From positions 40,572,755-40,636,754 of the forward strand of contig NC_067118.1 of NCBI RefSeq assembly GCF_021347895.1: a stretch of 64,000 nucleotides of DNA. The letters run 5' to 3'. Source of the stretch: Acanthochromis polyacanthus. Lineage: Eukaryota; Chordata; Actinopteri; Pomacentridae. The notes beneath the pieces are model-generated. The model saw nothing but the letters and a program-made list of their open reading frames with translations, was not told where the DNA came from and did not search any database. The position numbers were made by a program, and so were the translations under genes. Each line of letters begins with the position of its first letter. The stretch's first letter is position 1. Below, one piece after another: positions 25,401-36,899 of this stretch.

Positions 25401-28400
25401 AGTTAACTGTTAAATAAGTCATGATATTTTCCATTGTTCAAGTACTTAAAGCTTCTTCACAACCCTGCACATCAGGTCAGCACAGCCTAGAATGCTTTTG
25501 CGGTCAAACCCAACTGAGTATGGTATTTAGCGTCTTTGAGTGATTCACATACTTTTACTCTACGTGGATGTCACTGACGTCACATGGCAGTAACCAACGT
25601 GAGAACCCCTCGAGTAACATGAATGGTGGTGTGACTTATTCTTACCAGTAACCTAGAGATTAAGGAAGTAGGTCTGTAACCTGAGCGCTGGTGGCTGAAA
25701 TTCAGAGACCAGCTGAGAAAACAGAAATAACATTTGTCTTCCTGAATCCCTATCTTTCGATGTTTGGGGTTCTCTTTTTAAACAGACATAATGAATCCTA
25801 AACTGCTGAATCCTGCACTTTTTAAGAGCTCACGTGACATGACACAAAATAAATCAAGCCATTCTCGTGGTTGGGCCATTTGAGAAATTCCCTGATAAAT
25901 ACATAACATAATTATGTAGAAAATGTTGGAATTGCTCGTGATGTTCTGAACAGTTAAGTAGCATGATTAAACTCCAGGCAGAGCAGATAATAGCACTGCA
26001 GCACTTCATCTATGCCTCTTAACGTACTGTAGAAAATGTCTTTGTCATTTACTGTCACTAATCCATGGCAGACATGCTGATTATATAACCGCACGATGAG
26101 TTGCCATATTTCTTCTCGCCTGTAATTTCTAATCAGGCACCGTACTCCTCCAATCTTCATTTTGTTTACAGGTGTGTGCAGTCACGACGCACCTGTCCTC
26201 TGCACCTCAGTCTCCTTTGTCCCTGTCCACTCAGTTCCTCATGACATCCACACTTCTGGACTTGGACAAGCCACCTGTGCCCTCTCCTGCTCAGTCACCA
26301 TTACCTGAAGAGAGCGTTAACTATGGTCACCACTCTGGTTTCAGTAAAGTGTCTTCAGCGTCCCTAGCTTCAACGAGCCGATCGTCCGCTAAGTCATTAG
26401 CAGTGACGAGCAGAGTGAAGGACAGCTCCACTGGTTCTCTGACTGTGTCTCTAAAAACAGAGGTGAAGGCTCTTCACTGAAATTTATTCTATATAATTGT
26501 ATTGTTATACCTCGTTGGACAGATGTTTGGATGGATGGAAACACTGAAGATGGTTTACTAATAGAGTTTTTGCATTTTTAAATAAACAAGAGACTAAAAT
26601 GCTACTGTCCGCCCTGACAGAAAACGCCACGTTCATACCCAGACCTACAGCATGCACAGCTTATATCAGGTAAAATATCTTTTGTTTTCAACTTGTTCTG
26701 TTTTCCTAATGCCTATAATCTAACTCCACCGATCAGTTCCACCTACAGAGTGCAATTCTTATAAAATTACATATAATAAGTTGTCATTATGGGTACAAAT
26801 CATTGCTCTTTTTTAGAGAAAATCCTTGTGCTAAGAAGACGTCGTATCATTGGTACGGTATTATTCTGCGTGACTCTTGTTACAGGACCGAGCCGCAAGC
26901 GCCACATCTCCTCATCCAGTGATTCTGAGGAAGGTGAGAGGGAAGAAAGAAAGAAAAGCAAGATGAGAGAGCAGGCTTCTGTTCGGATGAAGCCAAGAAA
27001 ATTGTTCAAATCCCGTGAGACATATTTTTTTGTACTTGGAAAATTTGTAGTAAATGATCCTGTGTCTGAAATAAGATCTTTAAATCTTTTGATGAAATAA
27101 CACCCATCCAAAAATCAGTGGCTCTCTTTCGTTGGTGTTATTCTTCTCTGTGAAATTCTGTAATCACAGTCAGCTCTATCCCATAAGGCAGCTGCATGAT
27201 TTCTCAGTTGATGATTTGGATGCAATATACAAGACATTTAATGTAAGATTAGGAACTAAAGCAGGAGTCAATCTTTCACCTCTGACAATATTTCCTCATT
27301 ATTTCAGCAGCTAGATGTCGCGGTCAGGCCCAGAGCTGGGGAGAGCAGCAAGAGGACAACAAGAAAAACAGGCCAAAGGGAACTGTGAAAGTTATCAGGG
27401 AGAGAATGTCAGAAGAGTATAAAAATAGAGAGGATAAGACCACAAGAGACAGAACTCATGACAAAGGTACCCTTTACTTGCTTTTTTTTTAATCTAGACA
27501 TCAGATTCAGTGTTAGATAATTAGGCAATGAACAGATCTTGCAATGAGAATCTCTTCCTTTTTTGGAACAGTTGCTAAAATAATTGCAAAAAAATTGAAT
27601 GTTAGCATGTACCAAAATAAAATTGTCGTCGTACACAAAGTTAAAAAACATTTTTAATGATAGAAGTAGCTACTGTAGTCATCTAGTGAGGTTTTCAGTG
27701 TCTTCTTTTTAGTTTTCCTTGCCGTTCTGTCACTCTTGCCCACAGTCGCTGAGGTGTCTTGTGTGGACGAGCTGAGCCAGGTGATGTCTTATTCCCCCAT
27801 GAGCTCCAGTCACTGGGAGGCTGAAGTGGTGGACAGAGACATGGACATGGATGAGGATTTAGAGTTGCCAGAAAGCTCTTTAAACCCAAGTGACCTGTGT
27901 CAGAAGTTGAGCTCGGAGCTGAATAAGAAGTTTCAGGTTAGACATGCAAAGACGCGTTTATAAAGTCATCAGGAAAGGAGAACATGCGGCATTCTGTGTT
28001 GTAACGAGGCCTTGTTTGGGAAGAATGTTTCAGGCGAGGTGACCGTGTGTGTTAGAGAGAGCACTGATAGGGTTTATTCTGCTCTCATGACTTGTCTTGA
28101 ACAGTTCTTACCTCTTTTTAGCTCTATTTTAATAATTCTCTACTGCTAAACTGTTGTTAACTGATAGTCTTATTGAACCAGTGTCTATTTCATCTTTAGA
28201 ACCGTTACAAGGTGGAGGTTTACAACAAACAGTCCCTGAAGACCCTTCAGCAGCACGTCTCCTCCATTAATAAGCAGGTTAACAAACGCAGGTAAGCGAG
28301 CCATAAAGCTAACATTTCTGTCTAATGCACTTATTCAAGAATAGATATGAAAAATAATAAGCAAATTTAACATTTGGTACCGCTAAGTTATAACCAAATT

Positions 28401-29688
28401 TGATGACTAATTCGTCACTAATGTGGCTGCTTGAGAAAATGACTGAGCAGTAAAAGCAGTCGGTCAGTCTTCTAAAGCAGCGTTAGGTTTACTCTGTCAC
28501 TTAAAGGTATTATTTCTTTTTTCTTTATCTAGAACTGAAAGGCTTGGACACCTTCAGAACGTCCTCTTTGAAGAGATCCGCAAATTGGAGCAGGAAGACA
28601 CACTGCTCAAAAGCATGGAGAAAGACCTGGCTGTACGTTTCTCACTCTGTCAGTTGGTTTTCTCACACAGACACGCACTCGTTGTGTGATATTTTTGAGG
28701 GAAAGTGTGGAAAATTATATTATGTAACACGAAATATCTCACCATACATTATTCCGCTAGACTGCCACTAATTCTGATGTGTTGATTTGACCTGTTTCAA
28801 CTCTTTCTTTTTTTTTTTTCTACAGGTTTACTGGAAAAAGCAGACTCTGGCTTTTCATTCTTACCAGGAGCAGGAAACCAAGAGGTAAAATTTAGGCTTG
28901 TGTGTGTTTGTGTGAGCACCGGATTATGTAGCTCCGCAGGCTTGAACCCAAATACTCTGTAAAACATTAAAGAAGGATTAAAAAGTGTGACAGGAAATAC
29001 ATTTTTCCTCAGGCTTATCATCGTCAACTAAACATGCTCCCTAAAGCTATTTTCCGGAAAGACGTCGACGGTGCTTCTTTGTATGACTAAGCTGGGGTTA
29101 CTGATATTTTGTTAGCAAGCCGTCATCTACCATTCTCTAGTCAGTACACACATTTACCATCATTCCTCATTGCCTCACCCTCTGCGCTTTTCTTAGCACA
29201 TACGGTCCCAGAAGTGGCCGGTCATAAAAATAGCATTTCTTCACATGACAAGCTCAAGCGTACCCCACATCAGTTTCAGTTTTATGACTAACTCTGCTCA
29301 AAATATGCTGTTTAAAATTCAAAATATCCCATTCTTTGTTCCCTCCGTCCACAAGTCTCAGTTCCTTCTGCTGAAACGCAACGCGTACAGTCTATTCTTA
29401 CCTGCTGCCGCCATGATTCTGAGAAGTGATGGTGTTAAAAATGGAACTGTGGCTATTTTAGTCACGCTGCCATACAGCACGTGATGCAGGAAAGTCACTG
29501 TTGTTGTTGTTCCGGCTGAGTCTTTTACTGTATTTTGTCAGCGGTTTGTCATATTACCAGGAAATCCTAGAGGCGTCATTAGAAAGCAACTGGAACTAAA
29601 CGGGAAGTCAGATTGTTTTTTGCTGAAGTTCTTGGATTACGAGATCATTATTATTATTTTATTTTGTCTTTTTACTTATCATCACTGT

Positions 29689-29774
<86 letters not shown>

Positions 29775-32700
29775 GTAACCTTGAACCTTGAGGTACATTG
29801 CTGCTATTACCAGGTAGTTTCACTTTGAGGGACTTATGAGGGACATTAGAGCCATCTGCATGTTGTAGTGTACGTCAGACAGCTCTGAATAGGACAGGAG
29901 AGCTCTGGAACCTCACCGGTTTTTATGCTGTGGCTTATCAGTGTAAATGCTTAAACCTATGCTTTATTGTAGACGTTCTGCTTTAGCAGGCATTGTTCAA
30001 AAAAATCTGTTTGATTCTGCATCACTGACGTACAGTGGAGGGGGTTAACGGTGAATTCTGAAGTGTTTACATACTGGTAAAAACACGCATAAAATAGAAA
30101 ATACAGCTTCAAATTAAGCTGTTTAGAGAAACCATTTTTAACTCATTAAATACTGCTGTCGTGTCACGTAAACCAGAAATCGTTTTCCACACAGAGTGCT
30201 TTTATTATTGTTTCCTGTGTTCCTTTTCCACCCACACAATATATGCATTTCTGCTTTACCTTGGGCGTTCAATTCAATTCAATTCAATTCAATTTTATTT
30301 ATATAGCGTCAATTACAGTCAAATCGTCTCAAGACGCTTTACAGAACCCATATGCCTGACCCCCAGAGCAAGCCCAAAGGCGACAGTGGCAAGGAAAAAC
30401 ACCCTTTTAACAGGGAAGAAACCTCGAGCAGAACCCGGCTCTAAATAGGGGGGACCCATCTGCCTGCTGGCCGGGCGGGTTGAGAAGGACAGAAGAGGGC
30501 AAGGGGGAGGGATGGGAGAAGAGGGAGGGGTGAGAAAGCAAGGAAAACACAACACACATTTGAATACATGCATGACAGGATATGTGACACAGACAAAGTA
30601 TAAGCTAACATTGAAAACTGACTCATAGTTTACTCTTATGATGTACGGCTCTGACATTAAACATACTCCTTATATAGCTAGCAGTAAAATTCAAACAGTA
30701 TGTAAGTTAGCATAACAGTATATTGAAGGCGATGCAGAGTTGACTCGTGGAAAAAGGGAATTGGAAGCAGAGGGCTGGTGGAAGGTCAGTAGCAGCATCC
30801 CACAGTGGACATGGTGGAGACTGGACCAGCTGGTGGAACATCGACCGCAGATCTGAAGCATCCAGCTCTGGGACCAGGGACACTCGGAGAAATAGCACAG
30901 GGGGAAACAGAGTGAATGTACTGCAATAACGGTATACATATTAAATGTAAAGGTAGATAGAGAAGGGCTCAGTGCGTCAAGAAAAGTCCCCCAGCAGCCT
31001 AGGCCTATAGCAGCATGACTAGGGGCAGAACGAAGGGACGTCCAAGAAGGAGTCAGCTGTACAATGAAGACACAAGCCGAACCTCTGTGGGTCACCCAGT
31101 CAGCCCCAACTATAAGATTTGTCAAAAAGGAACGCTTTAAGCCTGGTCTTAAAAATAGAGAGGGTGTCTGCCTCCCGAACCCAAACTGGGAGCAGGTTCC
31201 ACAGGAGAGGCGCCTGATAACTGAAGGCTCTGCCTCCCATTCTACTTTTAGAAATTCTAGGAACAACAAGTAAGCCTGCAGTTTGAGAGCGAAGAGTTCT
31301 ACTAGGATAATAAGGTACTATCAGATCTTTAAGATATGATGGAGATTGGTTATTAAGAGCTTTATATGTCAGAAGAAGGATTTTAAATTCTATTCTGGAT
31401 TTAACAGGAAGCCAGTGAAGAGAAGCAAGTATAGGGGAAATATGATCTCTTTTGCTAACTCCTGTCAGTACTCTCGCAGCAGCGTTTTGGATCAACTGTA
31501 GATGTTTGAGAGAGCTATTTGGACAACCCGATAATAAGGAATTGCAATAGTCAAGCCTGGAAGTAACAAAAGCATGAACTAATTTTTCTGCATCACTCTG
31601 AGACAGAATGTTCCTGATTTTTACAATATTACGCAGGTGAAAAAAGGAAGTCCTACAGACTTGCTTTATGTGTGAGTTAAAGGACATGTCCTGGTCAAAA
31701 ATAACTCCAAGATTCCTCACAGTAGTACTGGAGGCCAATGTGATGCCATCCAGAGTAACTATTTGCTTTGAAAGCGAGTTTCTAAGATGTTTGGGGCCAA
31801 ATACAATGACTTCAGTTTTGTCTGAATTTAGCAGTAGGAAGTTAAAAGTCATCCAGGTTTTAATGTCCTTAAGACAATCTTGCAGTCTAGCTAACTGATC
31901 AGTTTCATCTGGCTTCATAGATAAATACAATTGTGTGTCATCTGCATAACAATGGAAGTTAATACAATGCTTCCTAATAATATTGCCTAAAGGAAGCATG
32001 TATAATGTGAAAAGTATCGGTCCTAAGACAGAACCCTGAGGAACTCCGTGATTAACTTTAGTCTGCTCAGAAGAGTTATTGTTGACATGCACAAACTGGA
32101 ACCTATCTAATAAGTAGGATTTAAACCAATCCAGTGCTGTCCCTTTAATGCCAATTGAATATTCTAGACGCTGTAATAAAATTTTGTGGTCGATTGTGTC
32201 AAACGCTGCACTAAGATCTAACAAAACAAGTATAGAGACTAGTCCATTATCTGATGCTATGAGAAGGTCATTAGTAACTTTCACTAGAGCTGTTTCTGTG
32301 CTATGATGCACTCTGAAGCCTGACTGAAACATTTCAAACAAATTATTCCTTTGTAGGTGTTCACACAATTGATTTGCAACTGTTCTTTCCAGAATTTTAG
32401 AGAGAAATGGTAGGTTGGATATCGGTCTATAGTTAGCTAACACATCTGGATCTAAAGTGGGCTTTTTAAGCAAAGGTTTGATGACAGCAACCTTAAAAGC
32501 CTGTGGTACATAGCCTGTTACTAGAGAGAGATTAATCAGATCTAACATTGAAGAATTAATTAAAGGTAAAATCTCCTTGAAGAGTCTAGTTGGGATAGGA
32601 TCTAAAAGACATGTTGATGGTTTGGATGTAGAAACTGTTGAAATTAGTTCAGAGAGACATATAGGAGTGAAGAATTCTAAAGATTCATCAGGTCTAACAG

Positions 32701-35700
32701 CCAATTCAAAAGCATCTGTGACATTTGTAGGAAGGGCCAGATTAATTTTATCTCTAATCATAACTATTTTCTGTGTAAAGAAGCTCATGAAGTCGTTACT
32801 GGTTAAAGCTAAAGGAATACAAGGTTCAACAGAGCTCTGACTCTTTGTCAGCCTGGCTACAGTGCTAAAGAGAAACCTAGGGTTGTTCTTGTTCTCATCT
32901 ATTAAAGATGAATAATAAGTTGTCCTGGCATTATGAAGAGCTTTTTTATAGATTACTAGACTATTTTTCCAAGCCACATACACTACCTCTGAATTAGTGG
33001 AATACCACTTTCTTTCCAGCTTTCGGGATGCCTGCTTTAAAGTCCGCAGCTGGGAATTATACCAAGGAGCAAGTCTTCTCTGAGATATAACTTTCTTTTT
33101 TACAGGTGCAACACTATCAAGAGTTGTACGCAGTGAGGCTGAAGCATTATTAACATAATAATCCACTTCTGTGGGGGTAAAATAATAATATTTGCCTTCT
33201 GATTTATCAGTAAATGTTGCTGAAGTAAACAGTGAGGGTATTATTTCCTTAAATTTAGATACTGAATTGTCAGACAAACACCTACTGTAATGATATTTGT
33301 TCTCAGCTGCTAAACAATCCTTTACTTTAAATTGAAATGTTATCATAAAATGGTCAGAAAGAAGAGGGTTCTGGGGAAATACTGTTAACTCTTCAATTTC
33401 TAAGCCATAAGTCAGGACAAGGTCAAGAGTGTGATTAAAACTATGAGTTGGTTTATTTACATGTTGAGAAAACCCAATTGAGTCTAATAATGAATTAAAA
33501 GCTGTTGTAAGGCTGTCGCTGTCTACGTCAACATGAATGTTAAAGTCACCCACAATAATAACTTTGTCTGAACTGAGCACTAATTCAGATAAAAAGTCTG
33601 AGAATTGAGATAAAAACTCAGAATAAGGAGCAGGAGGACGATATATAACAACAAATAAAACTGGTTTCTGAGCTTTCAAATTTGGATGAGAGAGACTAAG
33701 AGTGAGATTTTCAAATGAGCTGTAATCAGGTTTAGGCCTCTGGTTCAATTTTAAACTAGAATGGTAGATTGCTGCTACTCCTCCTCCTCGGCCTGTGATT
33801 CGAGGAATATGACAGTTAATATGACTAGGGGGAGTTGATTCGTTTAGGCTAACAAATTCTTCCTGCTGCAACCAGGTTTCAGTCAAACAGAACAAATCAA
33901 TCTGGTGATCAGTTATCAACTCATTTACTAGCAGAGATTTAGACAAGAGAGATCTAATATTTAACAGACCACATTTAATTTTCCTGTCTCTTTGCTCTGT
34001 TGAAATAGAGGTATTAATTTTTATTAAATTTTTGTGGTTACTATTTCTTTTGTATATTTTTGATTTGATTAATTTATTGAATTTTGGTGGTCGGGGGACA
34101 GACACAGTCTCAATAAAATTAACTGAATTAACTGAATTACTGGAGGGTGACAGCTGTGAGGAAACTGCAGAGAGGTGTGTAAGACTACAGCTCTGCATCC
34201 TGGTCTTAACTCTGGGTTGTCATGCTTTAGGAGTACTAATAAAATCAGCCATATTCCTAGAAATGAGAGCTGCACCAGCCAAAGTGGGATGGATGCCGTC
34301 TCTCCTAATCAGACCAGGTTTTCCCCAAAAAGAGCTCCAATTATCAATAAAGCCCACGTCGTTTGATGGACACCACATAGACAACCAGCGGCGAAACGAC
34401 GACATGCGGCTAAACATGTCATCGCTGGTCAGATCAGGCAAGGGTCCAGAGAAAACTACGGAGTCCGACATGGTTTTGGCGAAAGTACACACCGATGCCA
34501 CGCTAATTTTGGTGACCTCCGATTGGCGTAACCGGGTGTCGTTACCGCCGACGTGAATAACAATCTTACTATATTTACGATTATCTTTAGCCAGCAGTTT
34601 CAAATTTGCTTCTATGTCGCCCGCTCTGGCCCCTGGGAGGCATTTAACTATGGTCGCTGGTGTCGCTAGCTTCACGTTTCTGACTATGGAGCTGCCAATG
34701 ATCAGAGTTGGTTTCTCAGCGGGTGTGTCGCTGAGCGGGGAAAAACGATTAGAAACATGAAGCGGTTTGTGGTGAGCCGGGACAGCAGGCTTGAGTTTAG
34801 GACTGTTTTTCCTACGAACTGTCACCCATCCACCCGGCTGTTCGGGCGCTGCTAAGGGACGGCTAACAGATGCTACACAAGCTAAGCTATTGCGGTCCGC
34901 ACCGGCTAAGGGGGCCTGGCTAGCTGCTAGCGGGTTATTTTCCATGGTGCGGAGCCGCGATTCCAATTCGGAGAGCCTCGCCTCCAGAACTACAAAAAGG
35001 CTGCACTTATTACATATATCGTTATCACTAAAGGAGGCAGAGGAATAACTAAACATGTGGCACACTGAGCAGGAGAAAGAGAGAGAGGGAGAGGGAGAGG
35101 AAGAAGCAGAAGCCATGCTAACACCACAACACAGTGCTGAAACAGGAACAGGAAATGACGCAATACGCTCACCGTAACGTCAGACGTCCAGGGAAAAGTT
35201 CTCCCGACCATTTTGTCTCTTCGTGACTGTCTGTCCTCTTCCCTCCAGAAACGAGACCATGAAGAGAGCCCTCCAGAGCGACACGTGTCCCAGCTTGGAG
35301 TACGAGGAGAGAATCTTCACATCCCAGGTCTGACGCTCAGACCGTAACTTCATAGCTCACGTCTAACAACGTGCTTCATATTCACTCCAGTGTTAGACTG
35401 ATTAGCTGGGCAAATCTAGCGCTCAGCTTTAAGTACGCACATTTATTCACACTTCTTGTATTATTTTTATAAATAGAACATATCACCTCTGTCTGCGTGC
35501 CTAGTTATTCTCCACATTTGCTTATCTTGTGTGTTTTTACCGCTTGCATGTTCCGGCTGTCTCATATTCTGTCACCACCCCTGAATCCCTGCTGCTCTGC
35601 CTGCTGTTTACAGATGTGCCTGATAAGAAAAGGCATGAAGTCAGCTCAGGACAGACTCCTCAGTGAGATGGTGAGTAGACGCAAACACAGGAGACTCTTC

Positions 35701-35946
35701 AGCACTGAATAGACCCGATACACTCAGACTGGCTTTCTGTTTGCCTTTCATGTTGCGTCCTTCACCCTGTCAGCAGAACAATGCTGCTTTTAGAGCCTCA
35801 ACATAACATCCATTCCTGATGATGTTGTGTAAGATTTTAAATTTAGTGTCTCCCCTGACTGTTTCTTTGTGCTTTTGTACCGTTTGTAGCTTGAGGGGGA
35901 GATCCAGAGTGTGAAGAGAGGACTGCATGCTTTGTTTTTCCCGTAG
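10488..35946 (+). CDS. sycp2: Synaptonemal complex protein 2 (47 coding exons, complete)
   Basis: Meiotic chromosome-axis protein that binds SYCP3 and HORMA-domain proteins to form lateral elements. Exons: 10488-10511, 10639-10779, 10865-10993, 12028-12132, 12228-12252, 12535-12620, 12720-12814, 12905-12939, 13034-13176, 13262-13314, 13633-13678, 13924-14028, 14153-14213, 15140-15288, 15444-15500, 15768-15854, 16596-16701, 17284-17408, 17575-17643, 18877-18940, 19037-19082, 19768-19838, 19984-20396, 20498-20625, 20736-20772, 20880-20908, 21018-21063, 21166-21209, 21320-21380, 21484-21649, 21765-21829, 21924-22109, 22720-22866, 23395-23553, 24052-24205, 24776-25077, 26172-26462, 26621-26669, 26886-27014, 27308-27466, 27746-27936, 28200-28291, 28533-28632, 28826-28884, 35249-35327, 35614-35670, 35890-35946. 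They sum to 5022 bases, 1673 residues (human about 1530). The conserved N-terminus (ARM-like plus Spt16M-like domains, residues 1-400) includes [17 protein letters not shown] and [14 protein letters not shown]. The disordered middle keeps [12 protein letters not shown] and SWLRES. A coiled coil follows from about residue 1460. Least certain borders: starts 21924 and 24052, and a GC donor at 22110. Confidence 0.95.
10994..12027 (+). other. AT-AC intron of SYCP2
   Basis: The intron after exon 10865-10993 starts ATAAGT and ends TTTTGTGCAC. Only these AT and AC borders keep the conserved reading LIKK|MLQWFEK, which aligns with the vertebrate SYCP2 sequence at this place; GT/AG alternatives break the frame. 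An ATAAGT start with a -AC end is the form described for rare U2-type AT-AC introns, as distinct from U12 ATATCC introns. A hAT-type element fills most of the intron. Confidence 0.75.
11012..11946. mobile_element. Non-autonomous hAT-type element with internal low-complexity array
   Basis: Terminal inverted repeats GAGGGGTGTCAAAC and GTTTGACACCCCTG are bounded by near-identical 8-base target duplications ATCTAATA (11004-11011) and ATCTGATA (11947-11954). An 8-base duplication and a CAGGGGTG-type end are typical of the hAT superfamily. No transposase frame is present. The core, 11222-11600, is a degenerate TTTTGTCATTTTGTGTC-type array. A related copy in the opposite orientation lies at 55511-56387. 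Confidence 0.8.
16890..16960 (+). repeat. Teleost SINE-type conserved motif, second copy
   Basis: GTTTAGCAGATGTTTTTATCC followed by GAAGCGACATGCA is a diverged form of the motif at 8452-8515, located in the SYCP2 intron between 16701 and 17284. Confidence 0.5.
17990..18475 (+). mobile_element. 3' end of a non-LTR retrotransposon (ORF2 C-terminus plus tail)
   Basis: The frame 18024-18218 encodes a remnant with [30 protein letters not shown] and IPAAIRLYN, the familiar C-terminal block of fish LINE ORF2 proteins. It is followed by a 250-base 3' UTR ending in AATTTCCCC, AATAAAAGG and a short TTATC tail. The copy is 5'-truncated, in sense orientation, within a SYCP2 intron. The exact clade is not certain. 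Confidence 0.7.
19117..19654. mobile_element. Snap-back (foldback) mariner-type element with TA target duplication
   Basis: Two arms of roughly 240-255 bases are near-perfect inverse copies: left from 19117, right to 19654, ends CCGGGCTTTGCAAAAG and CTTTTGCAAAGCCCGG. Each is flanked by TA (19115-19116 and 19655-19656), the target duplication of Tc1/mariner elements. Each arm carries the start of a frame reading [17 protein letters not shown] (clearest in the right arm), resembling the N-terminal helix-turn-helix of mariner transposases. The loop contains further nested repeats of AAGATCTTCACCATTCTT. It lies in the SYCP2 intron between 19082 and 19768. Confidence 0.75.
22110..22300 (+). promoter_or_regulatory. 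GC splice donor with read-through stop and ATTAAA signal in SYCP2
   Basis: Exon 21924-22109 ends SPK followed by GCAAAG, so the splice to 22720 uses a GC-AG border. If the donor is not used, the frame reads AKDYFIL and stops at 22131-22133; an ATTAAA hexamer at 22290-22295 could then end the transcript. The alternative isoform is inferred. Confidence 0.45.
29688..29774 (+). repeat. (GATA)n microsatellite
   Basis: About 20 uninterrupted copies of the tetranucleotide GATA/TAGA in the long SYCP2 intron. Confidence 0.97.
31100..34198 (-). CDS. L2-type LINE ORF2: endonuclease-reverse transcriptase, 1032 aa
   Basis: Nicks target DNA and copies the element RNA at the nick. The N-terminal third is an APE-type endonuclease with [38 protein letters not shown] and [10 protein letters not shown]. 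The reverse transcriptase core follows with [64 protein letters not shown] and the catalytic YADDTQLY. The C-terminal cap ends [15 protein letters not shown] and [12 protein letters not shown]. Length and order match CR1/L2-group LINEs. It begins 21 bases after the ORF1 stop, in the same frame. No internal stop or frameshift is seen, so the copy looks young, though activity cannot be judged. Confidence 0.92.
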   Translation of the reverse strand: MQSCSLTHLSAVSSQLSPSSNSVNSVNFIETVSVPRPPKFNKLIKSKIYKRNSNHKNLIKINTSISTEQRDRKIKCGLLNIRSLLSKSLLVNELITDHQIDLFCLTETWLQQEEFVSLNESTPPSHINCHIPRITGRGGGVAAIYHSSLKLNQRPKPDYSSFENLTLSLSHPNLKAQKPVLFVVIYRPPAPYSEFLSQFSDFLSELVLSSDKVIIVGDFNIHVDVDSDSLTTAFNSLLDSIGFSQHVNKPTHSFNHTLDLVLTYGLEIEELTVFPQNPLLSDHFMITFQFKVKDCLAAENKYHYSRCLSDNSVSKFKEIIPSLFTSATFTDKSEGKYYYFTPTEVDYYVNNASASLRTTLDSVAPVKKKVISQRRLAPWYNSQLRTLKQASRKLERKWYSTNSEVVYVAWKNSLVIYKKALHNARTTYYSSLIDENKNNPRFLFSTVARLTKSQSSVEPCIPLALTSNDFMSFFTQKIVMIRDKINLALPTNVTDAFELAVRPDESLEFFTPICLSELISTVSTSKPSTCLLDPIPTRLFKEILPLINSSMLDLINLSLVTGYVPQAFKVAVIKPLLKKPTLDPDVLANYRPISNLPFLSKILERTVANQLCEHLQRNNLFEMFQSGFRVHHSTETALVKVTNDLLIASDNGLVSILVLLDLSAAFDTIDHKILLQRLEYSIGIKGTALDWFKSYLLDRFQFVHVNNNSSEQTKVNHGVPQGSVLGPILFTLYMLPLGNIIRKHCINFHCYADDTQLYLSMKPDETDQLARLQDCLKDIKTWMTFNFLLLNSDKTEVIVFGPKHLRNSLSKQIVTLDGITLASSTTVRNLGVIFDQDMSFNSHIKQVCRTSFFHLRNIVKIRNILSQSDAEKLVHAFVTSRLDYCNSLLSGCPNSSLKHLQLIQNAAARVLTGVSKRDHISPILASLHWLPVKSRIEFKILLLTYKALNNQSPSYLKDLIVPYYPSRTLRSQTAGLLVVPRISKSRMGGRAFSYQAPLLWNLLPVWVREADTLSIFKTRLKAFLFDKSYSWG
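34220..35116 (-). CDS. L2-type LINE ORF1 with SGNH/GDSL esterase-like domain, 298 aa
   Basis: ORF1 proteins of this group bind element RNA. The N-terminus is Ser-rich with a cysteine pair motif (CSVCHMF, CNKCSLF) that could bind zinc, and a short coiled coil ([17 protein letters not shown]). The second half is an SGNH-hydrolase-like domain: [12 protein letters not shown] carries the nucleophile serine block, [11 protein letters not shown] the GxND block, and [12 protein letters not shown] the DxxH block. This esterase-type ORF1 is known from fish CR1/L2 LINEs. The start ATG is at 35114-35116, the first in frame, about 130 bases from the next SYCP2 exon. Confidence 0.88.
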   Translation of the reverse strand: MASASSSPSPSLSFSCSVCHMFSYSSASFSDNDICNKCSLFVVLEARLSELESRLRTMENNPLAASQAPLAGADRNSLACVASVSRPLAAPEQPGGWVTVRRKNSPKLKPAVPAHHKPLHVSNRFSPLSDTPAEKPTLIIGSSIVRNVKLATPATIVKCLPGARAGDIEANLKLLAKDNRKYSKIVIHVGGNDTRLRQSEVTKISVASVCTFAKTMSDSVVFSGPLPDLTSDDMFSRMSSFRRWLSMWCPSNDVGFIDNWSSFWGKPGLIRRDGIHPTLAGAALISRNMADFISTPKA

Positions 35947-36290
35947 TTCAGCTCTACTGATTTTAAGCGAAGGCGTTTGTTTTTTCAAGTTCTGCTTTTA
36001 TTGTAGATGTTAGATTTTGTTCTCATGTGTTGGAAATGTTGTAATTCTGATGTTTATTATCCGAGAAACGTTTTAAGTTCAGTCATTTTTGGTATTAGTG
36101 TTGGTAATGTGTTCCTACATGTATTTAACAGCTTTGGCTCTTATATTTGGATTCCCCGTTAGTTCTCGTTGGTCATTTAAGTTATTTAGGTAAAGCTAAA
36201 CATTCAAGATCTATAATGTATCAGTTCCTTCAGTCTTAATTTAAAATAAAATTGTTTAAAAAATGAGAGAAGCCATTCTTAAAAAAGACC
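35947..36290 (+). terminator. SYCP2 3' UTR and poly(A) signal
   Basis: After the TAG at 35944-35946 the AT-rich 3' UTR reaches an AATAAA at 36245-36250. This is the first good hexamer before the convergent PHACTR3 3' end. Confidence 0.7.
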
Positions 36291-36559
36291 TTGTATTTTG
36301 AAGACAAGTAGTGCTTACAAAGGTATTTCTCTTTTCAGTGAAGACATTGACGGTCCCATTCCGATTGACATACTGTATGTACAGTTAATATCAAATTCAC
36401 CCCCGGTACTACCTCCCCCAGACTGCACAGTCTTTACACAGTCCAAGTGACACATAATTCATCAGTTAAGAAAAGGTGAAGATGGTCACATGCACAACTT
36501 CTTCCCACTACACGGATTCACACCGCCTTGTCAAAAGAGTCCATGAATTAGTACAAAAA

Positions 36560-36899
36560 AAAAAAAAACAACAATGACTGAATGACGAGATTGTTTTTAT
36601 TTTTCCCCTCTGCTCTTGTCCTGAGAGTCAGAGGCTCCACCAAAAGTCTCTTCTACCAGCCGGCTCCCACGTGGCATCCAGTAGTCTCCAGGACACGCTG
36701 CCGCAAACCTCACCACCACCTTCTCTCCCACACCTTCGTACTGATAACATGACAGTCAAGGGTGCTGGTAGAATGTTAAAGACACGCTGAAGACGAAAAG
36801 GCTCCAGGCTCTTTGAACCGCCGCCGCTGAGAAGCTTCTAAGCAGCTTCAGGAAAAATTTCTAAGCTCAGCATTTCTTCACAGAAGAAACTCCCCGCGT
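36560..36899 (-). terminator. PHACTR3 3' UTR and poly(A) signal
   Basis: On the minus strand an AATAAA lies at 36596-36601, about 300 bases beyond the PHACTR3 stop. An oligo(A) run on the plus strand (36555-36568) lies just past it. The PHACTR3 and SYCP2 ends are about 0.3 kb apart. Confidence 0.6.

Larger units (their letters stand above)
30268..35205 (-). mobile_element. Apparently full-length L2-clade LINE, antisense in SYCP2 intron
   Basis: Reading on the minus strand the element has a short 5' UTR, ORF1 (35116-34220), ORF2 (34198-31100), an 800-base 3' UTR and a terminal run of TTGAA units (30268-30295), a tail type common for fish L2 elements. Both ORFs are open from ATG to stop. It fills most of the intron between the exons ending 28884 and starting 35249. 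The 5' boundary near 35205 is estimated; I could not define a target-site duplication with confidence. Confidence 0.85.

Noticed and set aside
30747..31269. Open frames on both strands in the 3' UTR of the LINE
   Set aside because: They lie beyond the ORF2 stop in the element's 3' UTR and have no domain.
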